A stretch of 64,000 nt of DNA from Anaerolineae bacterium (lineage in GTDB: Bacteria > Chloroflexota > Anaerolineae > Aggregatilineales > Phototrophicaceae). The notes under the pieces were generated by a model. That model was not told where the DNA came from. It worked only from the letters and a program-made list of their open reading frames with translations, and made no database searches. Position numbers and translations under genes: made by a program. How positions within the stretch are numbered: position 1 is the first letter of the stretch; the number at the start of each line of letters is the position of its first letter. This document shows, one piece after another, positions 41,743 through 51,275 of this stretch. Location: positions 1-64,000 of the forward strand of contig JAJEGA010000048.1 in the NCBI GenBank assembly GCA_022820125.1. Direction: 5' to 3'.

Positions 41743-42735
41743 TCAATTCTTCTCCATTTCTTGCGCGCTTTCGTAAAGATGGCAGCTGACCATGCGATCG
41801 GCGGACGTCGGCCGAGGCGCCGGATAAACTGTTCGACAGCATTCCATCACCTGCGCGCAGCGGGGATGAAAGGCGCAGCCGGCGGGCGGATTGGCCGCGC
41901 TGGGCGCCGTCCCCGGCAAGATGATCCGCTGCCGGCTGCTGGCGGGATCCGGCGACGGCGTTGACGAAAGCAGCGCTTGCGTATATGGATGCTGCGGCTC
42001 AGCAAATATCTGCTCGCTGCTGGCTTCCTCGACGATTTCGCCCAGGTACATGACGGCAATGCGGTCGCTGATATGCTGGATGACACTCAAGTCGTGCGTG
42101 ATGAACAGATAGGCGAGCCCCCGCTGGCGCTGCAGTCGGATCAGCAGATTGATTATTTGCGCCTGCACCGAAACATCCAGCGCGGAGGTGGGCTCGTCAA
42201 GGATGACGAAGGCTGGGTTCAGCGCCAAGGCGCGCGCCAGGGCGATTCGCTGCGCTTGTCCGCCGCTGAGCTGGTGTGGATGCCGCCCCATAAAGTCGCT
42301 CGTCAAGCCAACCTCCGCCAGCAGAGACGCGACCTTTTCCACCATTCCTTTTCGCGACATCGTCAGATGCGTACGCAAGGGTTCAGCAATCAGATCGAAG
42401 CCGTTGAGGCGCGGATTGAGCGACGAGAATGGATTTTGCAAGACGATTTGCATGCGCTGGCGCATCCGCCGCATCGCTTCATCGCTGAGCGATAGCAGAT
42501 CTACGCCGGCGAAACGCACATTGCCGCCGGATGGCTGCAGCAAACGCAGCAGACAGCGAGCCAGCGTGCTCTTGCCACAACCCGATTCTCCCACGACGCC
42601 GAGCGTTGCGCCCGCTTCAATCGCGAAGCTCACTTCCTTCAAGGCGTGGATCCGCCGCTCGCGCCGCCCAAAGAGACTCGAGCGGCGAAGAAAAGTCATC
42701 GACAGATCGCATACGGCGAGCAGCGGCTCAGCCAT
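41743..42735 (-). CDS. dppF: Oligopeptide-type ABC transporter ATP-binding protein (second ATPase)
   Basis: 330 residues. Walker A GESGCGKST (about 48-56), signature LSGGQAQRIALARA, Walker B VILDEPTSALD and the H-loop THDLS are intact. The C-terminal oligopeptide/dipeptide extension has the four-cysteine pattern CAFHPRC...CCRTVYP. It is the OppF/DppF position, overlapping the preceding ATPase gene by eight bases. Confidence 0.92.
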   Translation of the reverse strand: MAEPLLAVCDLSMTFLRRSSLFGRRERRIHALKEVSFAIEAGATLGVVGESGCGKSTLARCLLRLLQPSGGNVRFAGVDLLSLSDEAMRRMRQRMQIVLQNPFSSLNPRLNGFDLIAEPLRTHLTMSRKGMVEKVASLLAEVGLTSDFMGRHPHQLSGGQAQRIALARALALNPAFVILDEPTSALDVSVQAQIINLLIRLQRQRGLAYLFITHDLSVIQHISDRIAVMYLGEIVEEASSEQIFAEPQHPYTQALLSSTPSPDPASSRQRIILPGTAPSAANPPAGCAFHPRCAQVMECCRTVYPAPRPTSADRMVSCHLYESAQEMEKN

Positions 42736-43702
42736 GAACGGAGGCCTCGTGCAAGAAACAGGCGGCTTGATGCGCAGCCGTCAAGCTGGCGAGCGCCGGC
42801 TGATTGACGCGACAGCGTTCCATCACGTGTTCGCAGCGGGGCGCGAAGGCGCAACCTTTAACCCTTTCCAATCCACTGGGCACGCTGCCGGGGATAACCT
42901 TTAACTCGCTGCCGCGGCTGCCGGGACGTGGCAATGCCGCCAGCAGCCCACGCGTGTAGGGATGCTGTGGATTAGCAAAGACCGCCGTCGCCGAGCCCGC
43001 CTCCACGACGCGGCCCGCGTAAAGAACAACAACCTGCTGGCAAGTCTCCGCCACCACGCCCAAGTCATGCGTAATGAGAATGACGCTAATCGCCCGTTTT
43101 CGCTGCAGCGTCCGCAGCAAGTCAAGGATTTGGGCTTGGATAGTCACATCGAGCGCCGTGGTTGGTTCATCGGCGATGATGACATCGGGCTCGGCAGCCA
43201 GGCTTAGCGCAATCATGGCGCGCTGCTGTTGACCGCCCGATAATTGATGCGGATAGACTTCAACCATCTGCGCCGGATCGGGCAGCCCGACGCTGGCGAG
43301 CAGTTCTATCGTCCGACTGCGGCGAGCGTCGGCGGCGCCTGGGATATGCGCGCGCAGCACATCATTGATCTGCTGCCCTATCGTGAACAAGGGATTCAGC
43401 GCCGTCGCTGGATCCTGAAATATCATCGCGATGCGCCGGCCCCGTATTTCGCGCATCGCCGCTTCGGGCAATCGAAGCAAGTCACGGTCTTCAAATAGTA
43501 TTCGCCCGTCGGTGATCCGCGCGCTGTCATCCAGCAGGCGCAGGACGCTGCGCCCAGTGACCGACTTGCCGCAGCCAGTCTCGCCGACCAAGCCCAGGAT
43601 CTCCCCTTTCGTCAATTCAAAGTCGATCCCGCGCAAGGCGTATACCGCGCCGAAGGGCGTGCTGAAACGCAGGTGCAGATTCTCCACCGCCAGAATCGCC
43701 AT
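42728..43702 (-). CDS. dppD: Oligopeptide-type ABC transporter ATP-binding protein (first ATPase)
   Basis: 324 residues starting at the ATG at 43702, which overlaps the permease stop (TGATG). Walker [10 protein letters not shown], signature [12 protein letters not shown], Walker [13 protein letters not shown] and THDLG are intact. The C-terminal [14 protein letters not shown] region is the OppD/DppD cysteine extension. It energises the importer with the second ATPase. A longer open frame upstream is antisense-like noise over the permease gene. Confidence 0.92.
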   Translation of the reverse strand: MAILAVENLHLRFSTPFGAVYALRGIDFELTKGEILGLVGETGCGKSVTGRSVLRLLDDSARITDGRILFEDRDLLRLPEAAMREIRGRRIAMIFQDPATALNPLFTIGQQINDVLRAHIPGAADARRSRTIELLASVGLPDPAQMVEVYPHQLSGGQQQRAMIALSLAAEPDVIIADEPTTALDVTIQAQILDLLRTLQRKRAISVILITHDLGVVAETCQQVVVLYAGRVVEAGSATAVFANPQHPYTRGLLAALPRPGSRGSELKVIPGSVPSGLERVKGCAFAPRCEHVMERCRVNQPALASLTAAHQAACFLHEASVHG

Positions 43703-44580
43703 CAAAGCGTCCTTCGCAGCCGCGGATCGGCCGCCATGCGAACGCCATCGCCCAGAAAATTGAAAGCCATCGCCGTAAGAAAAATCGCCAGGCCGGGAAA
43801 TGTAGACATCCACCAACGGCCCGATAGAAAGAACAGCCGCCCATCGCTGATCATCACGCCCCAATCGGCATAGGGCGCCTGTGTGCCCAAGCCGATAAAG
43901 CTCAAGCCGGCGGCGACAAGTATCGCCGTGCCAACATCGAGCGTGCCCTGCACGATGATCGGCGTCATGATGTTGGGCAAAATATGACGCCTGATTATGA
44001 CACGATGCCGAACGCCGATGCTGCGCGCCGCCTCGATGTAGGCGCGTTCCCTGACGCTCCGCGTCTGCGCGCGCGCCAGCCGGGCGTACCAGGGCCACCA
44101 GGTCACGGCGATTGCCATGACGGCGTTTACATAGCTAGCGCCGAGCGCGGCCGCGATCGCAATCGCCAGCAGCAATGGCGGAAAAGCGAGAAAAACATCG
44201 GTGACGCGCATGATCGCTTCGTCAACCCAACCGCCGAGATAGCCGGCGCTCATGCCGAGCGGCGTGCCAATTGCTATGGCGATCAGCACCACGAGCAAGC
44301 CCATCGACAGCGACCGGCGGGCGCCAAACATTAGACGGGCGGCTTGATCCCGCCCTAAGCCATCGGCGCCAAAAGGATGTTCAATGCCGGGCGGCTGAAA
44401 CTTGGCGGTCAAGTTAGGCTCGCCCATTCCCTGGCTGGCGTAGGGCGTCAGCAAGGGCGCGAAGACCGCCGAAAGCGCGACCAATATCAGAAAAGCCATG
44501 CTGATCGTGGCGGCTCGATCGCGCAATAAGAACCATAGGCTGGAACCGACTTCTAGGCGCAAGCGGTCGCTTCCTTTCAA
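43702..44580 (-). CDS. dppC: ABC transporter permease, DppC type
   Basis: 292 residues, about six membrane helices with an N-terminal OppC_N segment. HPFGADGLGRDQAARLMFGARRS is the family signature and EAARSIGVRHRVIIRRHILPN the coupling EAA motif. The start is a TTG whose next base completes the stop of dppB (TTGA overlap), indicating coupled translation. Confidence 0.92.
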   Translation of the reverse strand: MKGSDRLRLEVGSSLWFLLRDRAATISMAFLILVALSAVFAPLLTPYASQGMGEPNLTAKFQPPGIEHPFGADGLGRDQAARLMFGARRSLSMGLLVVLIAIAIGTPLGMSAGYLGGWVDEAIMRVTDVFLAFPPLLLAIAIAAALGASYVNAVMAIAVTWWPWYARLARAQTRSVRERAYIEAARSIGVRHRVIIRRHILPNIMTPIIVQGTLDVGTAILVAAGLSFIGLGTQAPYADWGVMISDGRLFFLSGRWWMSTFPGLAIFLTAMAFNFLGDGVRMAADPRLRRTL

Positions 44581-45599
44581 ACCAATCGCACGCGCGGATC
44601 AAGCAGCGCCTGAACGACATCAACCAAAAGATTCACCAAAATATAAAAGAGGGTGACAACCAGGCTGACAGCGATGATCACGGGAAAGTCTACATTGAGC
44701 ACGGCCTCGGTGACGTACTTGCCGACGCCGGGCCAGGAGAAAATCGTCTCCACCAGAAAGGCGCCCGTGATCGAATATGCGAAGGACAAGCCGACAACGG
44801 TCAGCGCCGGCATGACCGCATTCTTCAGCGCGAGCTTGAACAAGATAACACGGCGCGGCAAGCCGGCCGCCCGCGCCGCTGCAACATAGGGTTCGGCAAG
44901 CACCTCCAGCATGGATGCCTGCGTCATGCGAATGGTGATGCCCAGCGGATAAGCGGATAGCACCAGAGCCGGCAGGATCAAATGGCGCGCGGCATCCAGC
45001 CAGGCTTTCCAATTGCCGCTGATCGCCGCGTCAATCAAGTAGAAGCCCGTCTGCGCGGCAATCGGGTAAAAGAGCGTCGCATCGCGGCTGATGCGGCTGC
45101 CCAGCGGCAGCCAGCCAAGTTGACTGAAAAAGATCGATTGGGCGATCAGCGCGAGCCAAAACGACGGCACCGATACGCCAGCTATCGCGACAAATCGTGT
45201 GGCGTAATCGAATACGCTCCGCGGATAAGCGCCGGCGAGAACGCCGATCGGTATGCCGAAGACCAGCGCGATTAAAACGGCGGCGATGACCAGTTCCAAT
45301 GTCGCCGGCAGGAATATGCTCAAGTCGGTATTGATTGAGCGGCGCGAATGATAAGACTCGCCCAGGTCGCCATTGAGCAGATCATCCACATAGACGCGAA
45401 ATTGCTCGCTAAGCGGCTTGTCCAGTCCCAGCTTTTTTTCAATCTCCGCGACTTGCTCCGGCCGCGGACGAGCACCGGCATAGAGCGCCGCCGGGTTGCT
45501 CGGGATTACGCGCGAGACGATGAAGGTCAGGATTAATACGCCGATGAAAACAAAAATCGACAGACCCAGGCGGCGGAGGAGGAAGCTGAGGAGAGCCAT
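44577..45599 (-). CDS. dppB: ABC transporter permease, DppB type
   Basis: 340 residues, six membrane helices, beginning with the usual LLRRLGLSIFVFIGVLILTFIVSRVIP first helix. AARAAGLPRRVILFKLALKNA is the EAA coupling loop. Pairs with the DppC-type permease to form the membrane channel. It lies 66 bp after the binding-protein gene. Confidence 0.92.
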   Translation of the reverse strand: MALLSFLLRRLGLSIFVFIGVLILTFIVSRVIPSNPAALYAGARPRPEQVAEIEKKLGLDKPLSEQFRVYVDDLLNGDLGESYHSRRSINTDLSIFLPATLELVIAAVLIALVFGIPIGVLAGAYPRSVFDYATRFVAIAGVSVPSFWLALIAQSIFFSQLGWLPLGSRISRDATLFYPIAAQTGFYLIDAAISGNWKAWLDAARHLILPALVLSAYPLGITIRMTQASMLEVLAEPYVAAARAAGLPRRVILFKLALKNAVMPALTVVGLSFAYSITGAFLVETIFSWPGVGKYVTEAVLNVDFPVIIAVSLVVTLFYILVNLLVDVVQALLDPRVRLV

Positions 45600-45665
45600 G
45601 TCGGTTTAATGTCGATCGAGATGCGCCCGGCGCAGCGACCGCCACGCCGGACCCATTCTTGTTGA

Positions 45666-47210
45666 TCAGCGTGTTAAGTCGTAGAAGAATACGACGTGCG
45701 GGTAGCCGGGATTGTTGACGTAGCCGCTGACGTCGTCGCGGATGACATGGATGTCGGGCAAGTCAACGACGTAGATGGCGGCGGCATCGTCCAGCAGCAA
45801 TTCCTGCGCCTGCAGATAGATGCCTTCGGCGGCGGCGCGATCGATTCCGCTGGTCGAAGCGGCGGCCGCGACCAGATCATCAAACTCTGGATTGCTGTAG
45901 TAGCTGAGGTTAAAGAAGGGCTCGTCTTCACTGACGAACATGCCGGTCAACCAGGAATTGGGCGTGATGTAATCGGGCCACCAGTAAAAGCCAAAGGCCT
46001 CCTGGGCGCTGCCGGGGTCGTTAATCGCCAGGTCCCACTGCGCTTGCCAAGCCAAACCGCGAATCTCCAGGTCGACGCCGATTTCCGCCAGGCTGGCGCG
46101 CCAGAGTTCGCCGACCTGCTGCTCATCGAGATCGCTCGCCACATGGGTATACACCAGGGAGAATCCGCCATCGGGATAACCCGCTTCCGCCAGGAGCGCG
46201 CGCGCTTTATCCAAATCGTGGCTGTATTGCAGAAGCTCGGCGCCGTGCCCCCACATATTTGCCGGGATTGGACCGCGCCCCTGCGTGCCTAAGCCAGCGT
46301 ACAGGCTGGAGACCACATCGTCGTAAGGGAAGCTATAGGAGAGCGCCTGCCGAACCAGCTTGCTGCTGGTGGGTTCTTTCACCGTGTTCAGCAGAATCAG
46401 CAAATTCTGAAATGACGGCGTCACCACGACTGACAGCCCGGGCGCCTCCGCCAGGGGACCGTAATTGTCGAAGGGCAAGCTGTAGGTGAAATCGGCGTCG
46501 CCGGATCGAATCATCTGTTCAAGCACGGTCGAATCTTCGACGATGTCAAAGACGATGGTATCGAATTGACCTTCGGACCAGCCGCCCCAATAATCGGGGT
46601 TGGCTTCGAGAATCATACGCTGGCCCGGTTCATTGCTCGCGATCATATAGGGTCCGGTGCCGGCGGCGTTGCCGTCGTTGAACCAGGCGTTGTCTTGATC
46701 GGCCGCGTTCGGGCTCATTATCCAGGCGGCGTATCCAGCGGACAGCACCAGGTCGAGCGGCGCGGGATAACTCAAGTTGAATTGAACGACGAGTTCGTCC
46801 ACCGCTTCAATCGACTCAATCATCCCGAATATCCAAGCCGAGCCTTCGCCAATTGAAATGGTGCGATCAAGCGCTTTCTTGACCGCCTCAGCATTGAAGG
46901 CGGCGCCGTCATGGAAGGTCACGCCTTCACGCAGGTTGAAGGTCCAGGTCAGCGAATCTTCGGACGCTTCCCACGAGACCGCCAACTTCGGGCTGAGGAT
47001 TTCGGCGCTGCCCGGCGCATTGTAAAAGGTCAGCGTCTCGTAGACATTTCCCATCACCACATTCTCATTCGAATTGCCCGAGCTGGGGTCGAGATTGGGG
47101 AATGCCACCGGATGCCCATAGACAAAGACATTGCGGTCTTGCGCGAACGAGACGGCCAAGGGCGCCAGCAACAGCGCCAGCAAGAGGACAGTTAGCAGTA
47201 GGCGTTTCAT
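45666..47210 (-). CDS. ABC transporter substrate-binding protein (SBP family 5)
   Basis: About 514 residues. A typical signal peptide (KRLLLTVLLLALLLAPLAVSFA, cut after about residue 22) sends it across the membrane. The family 5 (dipeptide/oligopeptide/nickel) fold is shown by the LTFYN and LSPKLAVSWEASEDSLTWTFNLREGVTFHDG region and the GTGPYM loop. It presents the ligand to the permeases encoded next; co-transcription with hyuA/hyuB suggests hydantoins, oxoproline or small peptides. The ATG at 47210 is better spaced from AAAGG than the ATG at 47219. Confidence 0.92.
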   Translation of the reverse strand: MKRLLLTVLLLALLLAPLAVSFAQDRNVFVYGHPVAFPNLDPSSGNSNENVVMGNVYETLTFYNAPGSAEILSPKLAVSWEASEDSLTWTFNLREGVTFHDGAAFNAEAVKKALDRTISIGEGSAWIFGMIESIEAVDELVVQFNLSYPAPLDLVLSAGYAAWIMSPNAADQDNAWFNDGNAAGTGPYMIASNEPGQRMILEANPDYWGGWSEGQFDTIVFDIVEDSTVLEQMIRSGDADFTYSLPFDNYGPLAEAPGLSVVVTPSFQNLLILLNTVKEPTSSKLVRQALSYSFPYDDVVSSLYAGLGTQGRGPIPANMWGHGAELLQYSHDLDKARALLAEAGYPDGGFSLVYTHVASDLDEQQVGELWRASLAEIGVDLEIRGLAWQAQWDLAINDPGSAQEAFGFYWWPDYITPNSWLTGMFVSEDEPFFNLSYYSNPEFDDLVAAAASTSGIDRAAAEGIYLQAQELLLDDAAAIYVVDLPDIHVIRDDVSGYVNNPGYPHVVFFYDLTR

Positions 47211-47274
47211 ATCAGCCATCCTTTATAAATTGAGTACAAACCTGCGATTGCGAGACCATATCCAATGGACAGGG

Positions 47275-47303
47275 AGTGTAACTCAAAATCGCGCAGCTGA
47301 CAA
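47275..47303 (-). promoter_or_regulatory. Promoter of the ABC transporter-hydantoinase operon
   Basis: On the minus strand: TTGTCA (47303-47298), a 17-bp spacer and TACACT (47280-47275). Before the MITE insertion this sequence would have overlapped the last codons of the upstream formiminotransferase gene. Confidence 0.5.
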
Positions 47304-47321
47304 AATATCGCTGGTTTCCAG

Positions 47322-47514
47322 CAGGGCAATTGCATCAAAATCATAATGCGCCGTTCGCCACGAAAATTGTGAAAATGTAGGGGCGTATCGCCGATACGCC
47401 CGTTGAATATGACATAAATTTTGCGGGCGTTTCGGCGAAACGCCCCTACAGATTACGACATGTGAGGGAAAATTGTTATTTATCAGCGCAATTTAATTTG
47501 ATGCGATTGCCCTG
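47322..47514 (+). mobile_element. MITE-like element, copy 3 (193 bp, derivative)
   Basis: Termini CAGGGCAATTGCATCAAA (47322-47339) and the inverse of CAGGGCAATCGCATCAAA (47497-47514) match copies 1 and 2. The interior differs and holds a TGTAGGGGCG hairpin repeat. Flanks TGGTTTCCAG (47312-47321) and TAGTTTCCAG (47515-47524) are a 10-bp duplication with one mismatch. The right end lies inside the ftcD reading frame. Confidence 0.8.
47376..47450. repeat. Hairpin repeat (TGTAGGGGCG family) inside MITE copy 3
   Basis: TGTAGGGGCG (47376-47385) and CGCCCCTACA (47441-47450) bound a 75-bp unit with inner GGGCGTATCG/CGATACGCCC and GGGCGTTTCG/CGAAACGCCC arms. It is nested in the MITE-like element. Confidence 0.7.
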
Positions 47515-48424
47515 TAGTTTCCAGGTCTTGATCGCCAGCGCCAATATGGTGTTCAATCAACCGCTCGCGACTGAAATTCGAAATCCGCAATTGCGCCGCG
47601 GAGGCCTCCGCCAGCGCCTCTCGCGGAATCAGGCCGATGATCTCTGAGCTATCGATGCCGACGTTATAACTGCTCGCTTGGTGGCGAATCCGCTCGAAGA
47701 CGGCGCCCATCGAAGTTACGCGAAAATTCGTCAGATTCATCGACACTTGCGCCTTGCCTTTGACAAACATGCCAAGCGCCCTCACCCCTGGCAAGCCGCC
47801 GGATGATTCGCGTATATCACGCGCGATAGCCTGGGCGATTGCGGTATCCTCCGTGTTCAAATTGACGTTGAAGGCGATGAGGGTATCGCGCGCGCCGATG
47901 ACGCAAGCGCCGGCCGGCCCCAGCGAGCGCGGACCAAAGTCCGGCTGCGGCGGCTGCCCCGCCCCAACGGTATCGCGCAAGCGCTCGAATCCACCGCGGC
48001 GGATCGCCGGCAATTCACGGTTTACCGCTTGCAGCGCGGCTTCGCTATAGAGAAAGACCGGCAGTTGCAGCGTTCCCCCCACCCGCGCTCCCAATTCGCG
48101 AGCCAATGCCGCGCATTCAGCCATGGATGCATTGCGCAAGGGAACAAAGGGAATCACATCAGCCGCGCCAACCCGCGGGTGCTGGCCCCGGTGATGATTC
48201 ATGTCGATGGACGCAGCCGCGACGCAAATGCCGCGATAGGCGGCTTCGGCGGCGGCTCTTGGCGCGCCGACGAAGGTCACGACCGAGCGATTGTGATCGC
48301 TGTCGCTCTCGGCGCAGAGCACACTTACGCCCGCAGCGCCCCCGATAGCCGCGACGATTTCAGCAACAATTGACTGACGCCGCCCCTCGGAAAAGTTGGC
48401 GACGCATTCGATGATCTTGTTCAA
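47483..48424 (-). CDS. ftcD: Glutamate formimidoyltransferase, 3' end altered by element insertion
   Basis: 313 residues, the formiminotransferase domain length without a cyclodeaminase domain. It transfers the formimino group between formiminoglutamate and tetrahydrofolate (histidine breakdown). ECVANFSEGRR near the start and the HRGQHPRVGAADVIPFVP active-site stretch (catalytic His) are diagnostic. The last ten codons (TGQSHQIKLR) and the stop are supplied by MITE copy 3. Continuing past the element from its duplicated target gives SDILSAARF and a stop in the same frame, the likely original end. The TTG at 48424 with GAGG upstream is preferred to TTG 48436. Confidence 0.9.
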   Translation of the reverse strand: MNKIIECVANFSEGRRQSIVAEIVAAIGGAAGVSVLCAESDSDHNRSVVTFVGAPRAAAEAAYRGICVAAASIDMNHHRGQHPRVGAADVIPFVPLRNASMAECAALARELGARVGGTLQLPVFLYSEAALQAVNRELPAIRRGGFERLRDTVGAGQPPQPDFGPRSLGPAGACVIGARDTLIAFNVNLNTEDTAIAQAIARDIRESSGGLPGVRALGMFVKGKAQVSMNLTNFRVTSMGAVFERIRHQASSYNVGIDSSEIIGLIPREALAEASAAQLRISNFSRERLIEHHIGAGDQDLETTGQSHQIKLR

Positions 48425-48493
48425 GTGGCGCCTCAATAAACAGAATCGCAGCTCGCCCGGATTTGTTTCGGGGCAAACGCGCTCATCTCCTAC

Positions 48494-48522
48494 TGGAATA
48501 CGATTCTAAGTTGAACTATAGT
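48494..48522 (+). promoter_or_regulatory. Possible promoter of ppc
   Basis: A good -10 TATAGT (48517-48522) lies 17 bp after a poor -35 TGGAAT (48494-48499), about 65 bp before the ppc start codon. Confidence 0.3.
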
Positions 48523-48586
48523 GCGGCGCGAGCCGCATCTAAAGGTGAGCGACCTACGGACCCCATTAGCAGGAGCGTAACCGCAG

Positions 48587-51268
48587 ATGGCGAACAACTC
48601 CTCCCTCAGCCAAGACATTCATACGCTGGGCAGTTGGCTTGGCGTCATCATCCAAGAACAGAGCGGCATGGAGGCCTATGATCTGGTGGAAGAGATCCGC
48701 GCCATGTCCAAAGCCAGGCGCAGCGGCGATTCGGCCGCCGCCTTCCAATTGGCTGACCGGCTGGAAAACCTGCCGCTGGATTCGAAGCGCGTGCTTATCA
48801 AAGCCTTCTCCAATTACTTCCAGCTGATCAACATTGCCGAAGACTTGCAGCGCATCCGTGTGATCCGCCAGCGCGAAGCCAAAGGCACCCTGCGAGAATC
48901 CATCGTCAATGCGATTCGCGCCTTAAACGACAGCGGCAAAACGGCGGATGATATCCGGTCGCTGCTGGAGCAGACGCGGCTGCGGCTCGTGCTCACGGCG
49001 CATCCGTCGGAAGCCAAGCGGCAGGAGATTCTGGTCATCCTGCGACAAATTGCCCAGATGATGGAAATGCGCAACCGAGACAACCTGCTCCCGCGGGAAC
49101 TGCGCAAACTGGAGCGCAATCTGGCTGAAGAGGTGGAAGAGCTTTGGCAGACGAGGCAGGTGCGCGCCTCCAAAAAACAAGTTTCAGATGAAGTAGACTT
49201 CGGGATTTATTTTATTCGTTCCGTCATTATTGATGTTGTTATCGACATTTATGAAGACCTGCAACTGGCGCTGGAGCGCTATTATCCGGACGAGGACTGG
49301 TCCGATCTGCCGCCGGTGCTGCGGTATGCCTCATGGATCGGCGGCGACCGCGACGGCAACCCCAACGTAACGACCGATGTCACCTTGCAGACCCTGGCGA
49401 CCTTGCGGGAAACGGCGCGGCAGATATATCTGGAAGAGATCGAAGCGCTGACGCAAAACCTGACGCAGGACACGAATCTGTTTGGTGTCTCAGAACCATT
49501 GCGGAGGGCGGTCGAAGCGCAATTCCCGAGCGGCGCGCGATATCCGGGCGAAGCCTACCGTCAGATGCTGGCCATCATCCGCCATCGGCTGCAGGAAGAT
49601 CAATATCATTCCAGCCGCGAACTGCTGCGCGATCTCTTGCTGATTCAAGACAGCCTCAAGGCGCATCGCGGCAAGCGCGCGGCGATGGGCGCCGTCCAGC
49701 GCCTGGTGCGCAAGGCGCGCCTGTTCGGCTTGCACCTCGTCCCGCTCGAAGTTCGTGAAGACGCCAAATTGCACGTCGCCACTTTGGACGAGTTGTTCAA
49801 TCACTATGGAATCGTTCAAAATTTCAGCAGCCTGTCGGAGGGCGACAAGCAAGCGCTGTTAACTGCCGAGATTCGCAACAGACGACCGCTTTTCCCCAAC
49901 GACATATCCGTCGTCACCGAGACGTCCCAGAGCATCATCCGCACCTGGCGCATGATTGCGGATGCGCAAGCGCGATACGACGCCATCGTCATTGACACAG
50001 TCATCGCCAGCATGGCTTCGCAGCCAAGCGATGTCCTGGCGCTGCTCCTGTTCGCGCGCGAGGTAGGCATTGACAATGATGTATACATCGTGCCGCTGTT
50101 TGAGACGATTGATGATCTTTACCGTTCGCCGGACATCATGGACGCGCTATTCGAGAACGCCGAATATCGCAAGCATCTTGTCGCGCGCGCTGGCAAACGC
50201 GGGCTGCGCCAACAGGTGATGATCGGCTATTCCGATAGCAGCAAAGACGGCGGCTACCTGGCATCGAACTGGAATCTCTACAACGCTCAGCGCATTCTCA
50301 CGCAGAAATGCGTGGAGCACGGCGTGTCGCTCGAGCTGTTTCATGGGCGCGGCGGCAGCATCGGCCGTGGCGGCGGGCCAACCAACCGCGCGATTCTCTC
50401 GCAGCCGTCCGAGTCTCTGCATGGCGGCGTCAAAATTACTGAGCAGGGAGAAGTCATCGCTTATCGCTACAGCAACCGCGGCATCGGGCATCGCCACCTG
50501 AACCAGGTGATGAACGCGGTGCTGATCGGGATGGGATTAAAAGAGCGGCGTCATGTCCCATCCAGCTATTATGATGTGATGGCGCATTTGTCCGATCTAA
50601 GCAAGCAGTACTATCGCAAGTTCGTTTACGAGAGCGATGGCTTCCTGGATTATTGGCAGCAAGCAACGCCAATCAATGAGCTGGCGCGGATGCAGATCAG
50701 CTCTCGCCCAGCCAAGCGCCAAGCCAAAGGCGGTTTCTCGGCTATGCGGGCGATCCCGTGGATGTTCAGTTGGATGCAGAGCCGCGCCATTGTGCCGAGC
50801 TGGTTCGGGCTGGGCACGGCGTTCAAGACCTATATTGAGGAAGAATCCAACGGGGCGCGAACCTTGCGCGAGATGTATCGCAGTTGGTCATTCTTCAACG
50901 CGCTGATCGACAATGCCCAGCTTGATGTCGCCAAAGCCGATATGGGAATCGCCGAGCTCTACGCGTCCTTGGTCGAGCCGGCTGAACTGCGCCAGCGATT
51001 TTTCAGCTGGATCAAGGAAGAACACCGCCTCAGCAGCGAGATGATCGTAAGCGTTACCGAGCAGGACGATCTGTTGACCAATATGTCCGCCATCAAGACA
51101 TCGATTGAGCGGCGAAACCCGTATGTCGATCCGCTCAACTTCATGCAGGTGGCGCTGCTGCGGGAATTGCGGCAGTTGGATGAGCGCGACGAGCGCTGGG
51201 GACCGACGCTGGACGCCACCTTGGCGACCATAAACGGGATTGCCGCCGGCATGAAGACGACCGGCTAA
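48587..51268 (+). CDS. ppc: Phosphoenolpyruvate carboxylase
   Basis: 893 residues, full bacterial length. It carboxylates PEP with bicarbonate to oxaloacetate, refilling the TCA cycle. The catalytic His is in VLTAHPSEAKR (the usual TAHPTE has Ser for Thr). Other active-site motifs are WIGGDRDGNPNVT, GYSDSSKDGGYL and FHGRGGSIGRGGGPTNRAI. The last is the Gly-rich mobile loop. The C-terminus ends in GIAAGMKTTG, close to the conserved NTG end. AGGAG lies 13 bp before the ATG. Confidence 0.96.
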   Translation: MANNSSLSQDIHTLGSWLGVIIQEQSGMEAYDLVEEIRAMSKARRSGDSAAAFQLADRLENLPLDSKRVLIKAFSNYFQLINIAEDLQRIRVIRQREAKGTLRESIVNAIRALNDSGKTADDIRSLLEQTRLRLVLTAHPSEAKRQEILVILRQIAQMMEMRNRDNLLPRELRKLERNLAEEVEELWQTRQVRASKKQVSDEVDFGIYFIRSVIIDVVIDIYEDLQLALERYYPDEDWSDLPPVLRYASWIGGDRDGNPNVTTDVTLQTLATLRETARQIYLEEIEALTQNLTQDTNLFGVSEPLRRAVEAQFPSGARYPGEAYRQMLAIIRHRLQEDQYHSSRELLRDLLLIQDSLKAHRGKRAAMGAVQRLVRKARLFGLHLVPLEVREDAKLHVATLDELFNHYGIVQNFSSLSEGDKQALLTAEIRNRRPLFPNDISVVTETSQSIIRTWRMIADAQARYDAIVIDTVIASMASQPSDVLALLLFAREVGIDNDVYIVPLFETIDDLYRSPDIMDALFENAEYRKHLVARAGKRGLRQQVMIGYSDSSKDGGYLASNWNLYNAQRILTQKCVEHGVSLELFHGRGGSIGRGGGPTNRAILSQPSESLHGGVKITEQGEVIAYRYSNRGIGHRHLNQVMNAVLIGMGLKERRHVPSSYYDVMAHLSDLSKQYYRKFVYESDGFLDYWQQATPINELARMQISSRPAKRQAKGGFSAMRAIPWMFSWMQSRAIVPSWFGLGTAFKTYIEEESNGARTLREMYRSWSFFNALIDNAQLDVAKADMGIAELYASLVEPAELRQRFFSWIKEEHRLSSEMIVSVTEQDDLLTNMSAIKTSIERRNPYVDPLNFMQVALLRELRQLDERDERWGPTLDATLATINGIAAGMKTTG

Positions 51269-51275
51269 GCCCCAA

